This document shows, piece by piece, positions 25,378 to 31,484 of a DNA stretch of 34,266 nt (position 1 is the stretch's first letter; each line of letters starts with the position of its first letter). Source of the stretch: CAZBDV01 sp964490765. GTDB lineage: Bacteria > Cloacimonadota > Cloacimonadia > Cloacimonadales > JAJBBL01. The notes under the pieces were generated by a model. The model saw nothing but the letters and a program-made list of their open reading frames with translations, ran no database searches and was not told where the DNA came from. Location of the stretch: the NCBI GenBank assembly GCA_964490765.1, contig CAZBDV010000023.1:1-34266 (forward strand), given 5' to 3'. Position numbers and translations under genes: made by a program.

Positions 25378-25950
25378 CTATCGCATCCTCAACGGTTTAT
25401 GAAGAGATGTATAATGCATTCGGTTCTTTGATCTGGATCTGTATATCATCTCTTCCAGGGTTCTGCTCGCTATTATTTCATCATTGAGAATAGTAATCAA
25501 TTGTTTCCATTCATTATCGGCCGCCTGAAGTTCTTTCCAGGAGAGCATGAAATCGAAATGCTGACCATGCCGGAATAATCTTCCAGGTAGAGGATAATGC
25601 TGACGGTTGGAGATCAAAATACCATATCGCAGGTAGGGATGGACATTCTTGTGTGTTCTTGCCTTCTGACTATAGGTAATTGCATCGTGAGTATTAATCT
25701 TACCAATCTTTACTTCGATAATAACTCTTGGAACCCAGACATCTTGATCATTCTTTTCATAAATCAGTATATCTGTTTCGTATCTTATATCATTATGTCC
25801 CGCAGGTTCTTCGCCTGAATAGGATAGGATTTCACTGGAATATGGTAGTTTTTTGCTATCTTCTACCCTTATGTTTTGATTTTCATTGTTTTGATTAAGT
25901 GCCCATTCAATATCTTTGATTATTGTTCTTACCCAATCCTTTTCTTTCAT
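25378..25950 (-). CDS. Predicted PD-(D/E)XK nuclease-like protein
   Basis: 190 residues, start behind AAGAGAG. The core reads RYETDILIYEKND...VPRVIIEVKIGKINTHDAITYSQKARTHKN: Asp60 in the first strand, then Glu79-x-Lys81 in the second, and a helix with a conserved-looking Gln, the arrangement of the PD-(D/E)XK fold found in restriction and repair nucleases. Later YLRYGILISNRQHYP resembles the third strand. No DNA-recognition domain is attached and I recognise no named family. It sits at the edge of the defence island on the same strand as the AIPR gene, about 400 bases upstream of it, and may be an independent defence nuclease or a component of it. Confidence 0.65.
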   Translation of the reverse strand: MKEKDWVRTIIKDIEWALNQNNENQNIRVEDSKKLPYSSEILSYSGEEPAGHNDIRYETDILIYEKNDQDVWVPRVIIEVKIGKINTHDAITYSQKARTHKNVHPYLRYGILISNRQHYPLPGRLFRHGQHFDFMLSWKELQAADNEWKQLITILNDEIIASRTLEEMIYRSRSKNRMHYTSLHKPLRMR

Positions 25951-25962
25951 AGCAATACTCTC

Positions 25963-26199
25963 TTAGTTTTCATTAAGCTTTAGATCCCCAAACCGTCGAT
26001 CCATCAACATATCTTCCAGGAAGCAATATGTATAAAATATACAGCAGGTGCTGGATGCAATATCCCAATCGATTATACTATTGTCAAGTATCTCTGTTCT
26101 AGCCACATCCTCAATTTCTGCAAGATATAGCCAGCAAAATATTACCTTATACTTCGTCCGTAGGGTTTTTGTGAGTGTCATTGGGTGGATGGTAGTCAT
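25963..26199 (-). CDS. Hypothetical small protein, possibly a gene remnant
   Basis: A 78-residue frame from the ATG at 26199; no ribosome site is visible, and the frame extends to a TTG at 26247. The C-terminal two thirds (KYKVIFCWLYLAEIEDVARTEIL, DNSIIDWDIASSTCCIFYTYCFLEDMLMDRRFGDLKLNEN) has a protein-like composition with acidic and aromatic residues, whereas the beginning looks random, which suggests the tail of a decayed gene. It stops 12 bases before the nuclease gene start, on the same strand. I recognise no family. Confidence 0.3.
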   Translation of the reverse strand: MTTIHPMTLTKTLRTKYKVIFCWLYLAEIEDVARTEILDNSIIDWDIASSTCCIFYTYCFLEDMLMDRRFGDLKLNEN

Positions 26200-26306
26200 T
26201 TTATGAAGGATAAGCCAGAGGGAAGGGAGCAAATTCTCGGTAGCCAAGCAAGGAGCCTGGTATACTACCTGTTTAATGACCTGGCAGGTGAGTTTCTGTG
26301 AAGAGG

Positions 26307-26996
26307 TCAGAAGAAGAGGCCAGGCAATGACCCGCCGATATTGAAGCAGGCGTGGACGATAAAAGCGGGAAGCAAACTTCCTGTTGCCTCTTTATAGTAA
26401 CCGGCCAGCAGTCCGAGAATGAAGCCGAAGATAACGATGAGCAATACCACACCGGGATAGACACCCATAATCAAGAGCATTAGATGGACGAGAGCAAAGA
26501 AGAGAGCGGCCACGATAACGGGGAGTGTCAGCTTCACATTACCAATCTTCAGACTGATAATTTTCAGTGGTGCCAGATAGCCCTGAATGAGCCCTCTGAA
26601 GAGAGTCTCTTCCGCAATACTGGCGAGAAGCCAGACAAAGAGTATGCGCTGAAGCATTGACATCCCCTCTGCCGGCATGCTGCCGGTGGAGAAATCGAGC
26701 AGGATGATAATCAGAGTAGCGATCAGTCCGAGAGCGATACTGAAGGACACAACTCTGAGGACTGGAAATTTCCAGCTCAATGTAAGGCCGTAATCTTTTC
26801 TATTCCCCTTAGCGATCCAGGTCATCAAAAGACAAGACACGAGGATCATTACGAAATGTTGCAAGATAGAGGGATTGTTGGCCAGAAATTTCCCAAGGTG
26901 CGGGATCAGAGAGAAAAGAGTGTAGAATATTGGCGTAGCAATGAATATGAGTAATATGAAGAGGATAGAGACAGCTATTCTCCAGATATCTTTCAT
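26307..26996 (-). CDS. CPBP-family intramembrane metalloprotease
   Basis: 229 residues behind AAGGAGA. About seven hydrophobic segments. The three CPBP (Abi / Rce1-like) motifs are intact: EETLFR (Glu129, Glu130, Arg134), FALVH (His171) and HACFN (His215, Asn219). The family comprises membrane-embedded proteases that process CAAX proteins, bacteriocin-related peptides or anti-sigma factors; the substrate here is unknown. It follows the giant CPBP gene by about 70 bases on the same strand and is probably cotranscribed with it. Confidence 0.9.
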   Translation of the reverse strand: MKDIWRIAVSILFILLIFIATPIFYTLFSLIPHLGKFLANNPSILQHFVMILVSCLLMTWIAKGNRKDYGLTLSWKFPVLRVVSFSIALGLIATLIIILLDFSTGSMPAEGMSMLQRILFVWLLASIAEETLFRGLIQGYLAPLKIISLKIGNVKLTLPVIVAALFFALVHLMLLIMGVYPGVVLLIVIFGFILGLLAGYYKEATGSLLPAFIVHACFNIGGSLPGLFF

Positions 26997-27066
26997 TTAA
27001 ATCTCCTTAAATTGAAGTAGCGTTACAGGAGAGTATGGCCTGACATTCCCACAGGATCCTACCGGG

Positions 27067-30000
27067 TCATTTCTTCTTCTGCTTTTTTGACCTGATGCGG
27101 GCAAAGCTTAACACAATGAGCAGATAGGCCACAAGATAGGTTGGCCGGGCCATGCTAAAAGGCTCCTGTATTATCCCCACGAGGGGGACGATAGCGAAGA
27201 GTAATAGCGAGATAATGATCCAGTGAGACGCTTTCAGCCTGACCATCACCACATAGAGTATATAGAGAAGAAGAGTAAAGACCAGGCCTCGAAGCAGAAT
27301 CGCGGTGATGAAAGGTTCGGCATAGTATTCAAAGCGATAGACAACAGAACCGACCATACCGAACAGTATCAGAATGAGCACACCGATAATTTTAAGGAAG
27401 ACCCCTTTAGCAAAGAGGTTTTCCAAAACATAGAAGAGGAAAGAGATCAGTCCGAAGAGGATGAGATATGTTCTGGCCATGGCCAGCAGGAGCGATACAA
27501 TTGGGGTAATCTTGAGCGTATGTTCATAGTTCGGTAACCTGAGAATATTGGCTACTATCATATCTTCACCGATCAGATAGCGGATAGCTACGAGGCTCAC
27601 TATCCAGGCGATGATGAGCGGGATGAGAGGTAATCTCCCGGGCCGGTAATAACTGCGACTGTTCTGCCAGGAGCGGCAGAAGGCAACGAGCAGGGCAATA
27701 AATGCTGAGAAGAACAGAGCCTCGAGGACGTTCCCTATGATCATACCGGTGAGCTGGTTTTTGAACGGCTCTATGGTATTAAACCAACCGATCTGCAGGT
27801 TCCAGGAATTAAGAGTATCGAGCAGATAGAGGAAGAGTAATATAATAAAGACGTTACGGAAGATTGATGTATCGAGTTCCTGATTGTTCCATCTGACAAA
27901 GGCGAAACCAAGGGCCATTATGATAAAGAGTAACATCAGCGGGATGGCTATCATCTTATAGTTAGCCGCTTTCTGCAGCGCGGCATAGATCGAGCGATTC
28001 TCTTCTTCCGGAATGAAGATGTAACGCCTGACAGCAGCGACCTCATCTCCTATCAGGTTGACCGATATTCTGGCCTCTCCCTCCGTTAAATCGAAGGCGA
28101 GAGTATCGCTGAAAGTGAACTGCCAGTCTGTCCGTTCCGGTTGTCTCTGTGGAGAGGCCGATATCTCCCTGATACCGAGCTGTTCATAGTCATACAATCC
28201 GGTAAGAGCCGAGACAGCAAGTTGCCGTGCTTCTCTCTCATTCAGATTGGCACCCGGTATCTCTTCGGCTATCTGATGCCTGATATCGATCACCTCACCG
28301 TTAGAAGCCAGGAGGACAGTATACTGCTCAGCCCTCTCCTGGAGAGTTCCCTCGAATCTCTTATAGACGATTCTCCAGCCGTCTTCGAATATATACCTGT
28401 TACGGAGTGCTGCATAGGCATCAATACCATTCCTGTCGCTGACGAAATAACGTGTATTCTGATCGGTAGTGAAGGTAAACGGGTAGGGTGTGAACGATTC
28501 GGGGATCTCAGCATCGAGCCACTCTGCCAGCGCTCTGTCTGCTATATCAACCGCCTCGAAAGACGATATCTCCAGTCGCGGTTGTGGCAGTTCCGCGGGC
28601 CGCCCGTTAGCCGAGAAGAGCAGGAAGCCGACGAGGACGATCAGGAGGGTGACAAAGAGTGCCACCGGCAAAGAGAGGCATCTCCCTCGTTTCTCTGTCG
28701 GTTCTTTCTTCTCTTCAACCCTGTTTTCTACCGCATTGATCATAGCATCCAGTTCTGCTTTCACGACTATCTTCACCGACTCCTCGTGCAGGGTATAAGC
28801 GAGATTGAGCTTCTCCAGAGGGAGATCTCTCCTGCTGTAGAAAAAGAACCTGTAGATAGCATTCCAGATACTCGTCTTCTCCTCTACCCGCCAATCTCTG
28901 CTCAGGATTCGAAGGATGAGGACATAGACGAGCGGAAAGAAAAACACCGCGATCATTATCGTCCTGTCGAGCCAGAGCCCGGGAGCCTGCATCGTAAAGA
29001 AGCCGAGGCTACTCCATATTGCATTGTAGAAGAAATGGACGAGTATGGCAGGGAGTAATCCAACCCTTAGATAGAGAAAGGCGAACATCAATGAGGGTAT
29101 GATCAGTTCGACGAGCCGTGCATAGAACGGCTGCTGCGAATAGTTAGCGTGAGCAGCAGAGAAGATGAAAACCTGAATTATCATACCGATAGTGAGAAAG
29201 AATACTCTCTTGTTGTAACGGGCACCTATATAGGCCATTGTAGCGAGCGGAACGGCCCTGAATAGAGATTCTTCCCAGAAGCCAGCCCAAAGACTGACCC
29301 CTATGGCACTGATTGCCGGGGAGATTGCCCCGAGTATATCAGGATTGGCAAGAGTACTCGAGGGAATCCACCACCCCCATTTCGAAGCTGAAATTATATA
29401 GAACCCGACCGTGATGGCCATGAAGAGTGGAACGGTCAGGTAACTTCCCACCACGTACCCGAGTACCGAGCGGGTGGAGGCGACATCCCTGTCGGCAAGC
29501 CGCCAGAATTGCACCTTATGTGGATAAGCATGACGGGTGGCACCCTCAGCAATAACGATGGTAACCAGATTGAGTGCTCCCAGAAAAAGTGTGGAGATCG
29601 CCAGTTGCAGCAATATCTGGAAGAAGAAACTGCTCTCAGGAGTCGATGTGTTGTATCCGAACCAGTAGAGTGATATATAGTTAATATTGGCGGCAAAATA
29701 GAGTATCGCGATGAATACTGTCCAGAAGAGTGCCGGTTTAATTATCAGCTGTTTCTTGCGCAGCAGGACAACGAACCAGACGAGCATGGCAGTCCCGTAA
29801 AGTACTGCTGCCAGAGCCGAGGCAACCATAGCCAGGGTGTTATTGAAAGAACGCATCTCGGTGAACTCTTTCAGGAAACTGTCGGGAATCTTCACCAGAC
29901 GGCGCAGGGTGGTCAACCTGTCTCCACTGATCTGCAGCTGGAGACGATAATAGGCATCTGTGAGCCGGATATCCTGCCGCTCATAGGTAAAGCTATGGTC

Positions 30001-30540
30001 GATTCGCCCGTTCGGCTTCTCCTCCTGAGCTGCCTCGATCAGAACATAGCTGTCGAGATCGACAGACCATCTCTCCCGAGCCAGATGTTCGGCAATACTC
30101 TGTGCCAGTTCCCTGCTCAAAGCTGGCCCCTCTTCACTCTCGGGCACTCGTTCACTGAAGCCCCAGACATTACCTGCCGGAGTAAAATAGGCGTTGAATT
30201 CACGGGGTTCACCTTCCCGAAAATGCCTCACCATCCAGTAGTAAGGATGGAAATCGTCACCGGCAATGACATCCCGGAAAACTTCTTTACCTCCACCCTT
30301 CAACTCGACATAGTTCTGCAACATCGGTGCAGAGGTAAAGGTAGTCGCCTGTCGGTAACCGTGAAGATCGATCCCGAGATAGGTATGCAGGCTGTCTGCC
30401 GCTTCGAGCGAGCCGTTACGGCTCATCTTCGTATCGATATCTATCAAAGATAGTGCTGATGGAAGATTATGGTAGATGAAATATATGGCAAAGATGTTCA
30501 AAATACATAGTATAATCCAGAACATCGGCTTTCGGAACAT
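27067..30540 (-). CDS. Giant CPBP-family membrane protease with added extracytoplasmic domains
   Basis: 1157 residues from the ATG at 30540 (GGAGG upstream; the frame opens at a TTG 6 bases earlier). A first membrane helix (about 6-26) is followed by an extracytoplasmic domain (about 30-230), then a bundle of membrane helices holding the protease motifs EESLFR (Glu423, Glu424, Arg428), FSAAH (His464) and HFFYN (His502, Asn506). After a charged cytoplasmic stretch (about 560-640) comes another helix (LFVTLLIVLVGFLLFSA), two more extracytoplasmic repeats resembling the first (EAVDIADRALAEWLDAE..., EREARQLAVSALTGLYDY...) and a final block of about eight membrane helices. CPBP proteases are normally 200-300 residues, so this is an unusually large composite. 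The motifs suggest an active protease; the substrate is unknown. Confidence 0.85.
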   Translation of the reverse strand: MFRKPMFWIILCILNIFAIYFIYHNLPSALSLIDIDTKMSRNGSLEAADSLHTYLGIDLHGYRQATTFTSAPMLQNYVELKGGGKEVFRDVIAGDDFHPYYWMVRHFREGEPREFNAYFTPAGNVWGFSERVPESEEGPALSRELAQSIAEHLARERWSVDLDSYVLIEAAQEEKPNGRIDHSFTYERQDIRLTDAYYRLQLQISGDRLTTLRRLVKIPDSFLKEFTEMRSFNNTLAMVASALAAVLYGTAMLVWFVVLLRKKQLIIKPALFWTVFIAILYFAANINYISLYWFGYNTSTPESSFFFQILLQLAISTLFLGALNLVTIVIAEGATRHAYPHKVQFWRLADRDVASTRSVLGYVVGSYLTVPLFMAITVGFYIISASKWGWWIPSSTLANPDILGAISPAISAIGVSLWAGFWEESLFRAVPLATMAYIGARYNKRVFFLTIGMIIQVFIFSAAHANYSQQPFYARLVELIIPSLMFAFLYLRVGLLPAILVHFFYNAIWSSLGFFTMQAPGLWLDRTIMIAVFFFPLVYVLILRILSRDWRVEEKTSIWNAIYRFFFYSRRDLPLEKLNLAYTLHEESVKIVVKAELDAMINAVENRVEEKKEPTEKRGRCLSLPVALFVTLLIVLVGFLLFSANGRPAELPQPRLEISSFEAVDIADRALAEWLDAEIPESFTPYPFTFTTDQNTRYFVSDRNGIDAYAALRNRYIFEDGWRIVYKRFEGTLQERAEQYTVLLASNGEVIDIRHQIAEEIPGANLNEREARQLAVSALTGLYDYEQLGIREISASPQRQPERTDWQFTFSDTLAFDLTEGEARISVNLIGDEVAAVRRYIFIPEEENRSIYAALQKAANYKMIAIPLMLLFIIMALGFAFVRWNNQELDTSIFRNVFIILLFLYLLDTLNSWNLQIGWFNTIEPFKNQLTGMIIGNVLEALFFSAFIALLVAFCRSWQNSRSYYRPGRLPLIPLIIAWIVSLVAIRYLIGEDMIVANILRLPNYEHTLKITPIVSLLLAMARTYLILFGLISFLFYVLENLFAKGVFLKIIGVLILILFGMVGSVVYRFEYYAEPFITAILLRGLVFTLLLYILYVVMVRLKASHWIIISLLLFAIVPLVGIIQEPFSMARPTYLVAYLLIVLSFARIRSKKQKKK

Positions 30541-30616
30541 GAGCAAAATCCTCCGTGAATTTGCAACTAACCCTTTGTATCAAGTATCATAGAATTGCTG
30601 TGCTACAGGTTGGGAC

Positions 30617-30646
30617 ATATTATTTTTGCCACTACAGGCTTGTCAA
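30617..30646 (-). promoter_or_regulatory. Promoter for the giant CPBP gene
   Basis: On the minus strand TTGACA (30641-30646), 18-base spacer, TAATAT (30617-30622), about 77 bases before the start codon. Confidence 0.45.
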
Positions 30647-30752
30647 GATAAGGATGCAGGAGAATTCAGGAAAGTGGTGATTCTTTTTATAAAAAATATA
30701 ACATCCGCTTCCGGTAGGGATACACCATTATAGAGGACCAGGCGTTTCCTTT

Positions 30753-30825
30753 CTCTCCAGTTCGCCAGTGAGATTCGTTACGTTCACCCGGGTGAACTCC
30801 TTAACTCACGGGAACCATAGGGGAG
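30753..30825. repeat. Nested inverted repeat with a 16-bp perfect palindrome
   Basis: The centre is GTTCACCCGGGTGAAC (30782-30797). Outer arms also pair: CTCTCC with GGGGAG (30753-30758 / 30820-30825, one G-T), GTTC with GAAC and GTGAG with CTCAC. The result is a long interrupted hairpin. Confidence 0.6.
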
Positions 30826-30860
30826 GGATGAGAGCCGGCCCGTGGCGGCTCTCATCCCTC
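30823..30860. repeat. Perfect 15-bp stem-loop
   Basis: GAGGGATGAGAGCCG (30823-30837) pairs fully with CGGCTCTCATCCCTC (30846-30860) around an 8-base loop. It lies 78 bases after the stop of the 177-residue protein on the minus strand, where it could act as a transcript end or stabiliser, but neither strand has a T-run. It shares three bases with the outer arm of the neighbouring repeat. Confidence 0.7.
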
Positions 30861-30938
30861 TTAAAGATATTTAAGAGATAAAATCGCAAATCAACCCATT
30901 TTCTGAGACATATTTAGAGGCCAGTTCATAAATGACAA

Positions 30939-31472
30939 TCAATCTGTCAGGCTCCTTCTCACCTCATGTAATCTTCTAAAAACCGGTGGCGTCTCTGTTG
31001 AGGAGACTATCCGGTAAAACTTCCGCATCTGGCTGACCGGTTCGTCATATTCCGGTATACCTACAACAGCAACCTCTGTTCCCCAATCTTCCAGATAGGG
31101 GTCATCGGTGGCATAGATCTTGTAAGAATTAGCTCCCGTTACTTCATCCCATTCCAGATAGAGATTACCGCCAGTGATCCAGATCATTACATTTGTCGGC
31201 GGTAACAGTTCACCAGTTTCATCTATTCCCAGATAATATCCGGGAAGCAGATTATAATTAGTACTGATTGCCTCTTGACCGCTAATGATCCCGAAGACGC
31301 TCCCCTGCAGGATGTAACTGGAAGAGGAGGAGGCGTTGCTGATCGATGTCCCGGTGGACAGGGTGTGAGCCTTCAGGATATAGTTATCACTGGAGGGATT
31401 ATCTGCCAGTAGAGGTATAGAGAACAGTAATACTGCTCCAAGCGTTAATATGGTTTTGATTATCTTTTTCAT
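30939..31472 (-). CDS. Secreted protein with fibronectin III-like domain
   Basis: 177 residues behind AAAGGAG. Signal peptide MKKIIKTILTLGAVLLFSIPLLA, then a Ser/Thr/Gly-rich stretch with two similar segments (SDNYILKAHTLSTGTSISNASS, SSYILQGSVFGIISGQEAISTNYNLLPGYYLG), and a fibronectin III-like domain (about 92-165: PPTNVMIWITGGNLYLEWDEVTGANSYKIYATDDPYLEDW...MRKFYRIVSS). There is no sorting module at the end. It starts 12 bases after the stop of the S74-type gene, so it is part of that operon and may interact with that surface protein. Function unknown. Confidence 0.75.
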   Translation of the reverse strand: MKKIIKTILTLGAVLLFSIPLLADNPSSDNYILKAHTLSTGTSISNASSSSSYILQGSVFGIISGQEAISTNYNLLPGYYLGIDETGELLPPTNVMIWITGGNLYLEWDEVTGANSYKIYATDDPYLEDWGTEVAVVGIPEYDEPVSQMRKFYRIVSSTETPPVFRRLHEVRRSLTD

Positions 31473-31484
31473 TTCTTTTCTCCT

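Larger units (their letters stand above)
30541..30938. other. Intergenic region with promoter and strong hairpins
   Basis: About 400 bases. Holds a minus-strand promoter (30617-30646) and two neighbouring hairpins (30753-30825, 30823-30860). No coding frame. Confidence 0.6.

Noticed and set aside
28141..29058. Long plus-strand open frame (305 codons) inside the giant CPBP gene
   Set aside because: Antisense to a strongly supported gene with clear protease motifs. Its length follows from the codon bias of the true gene.
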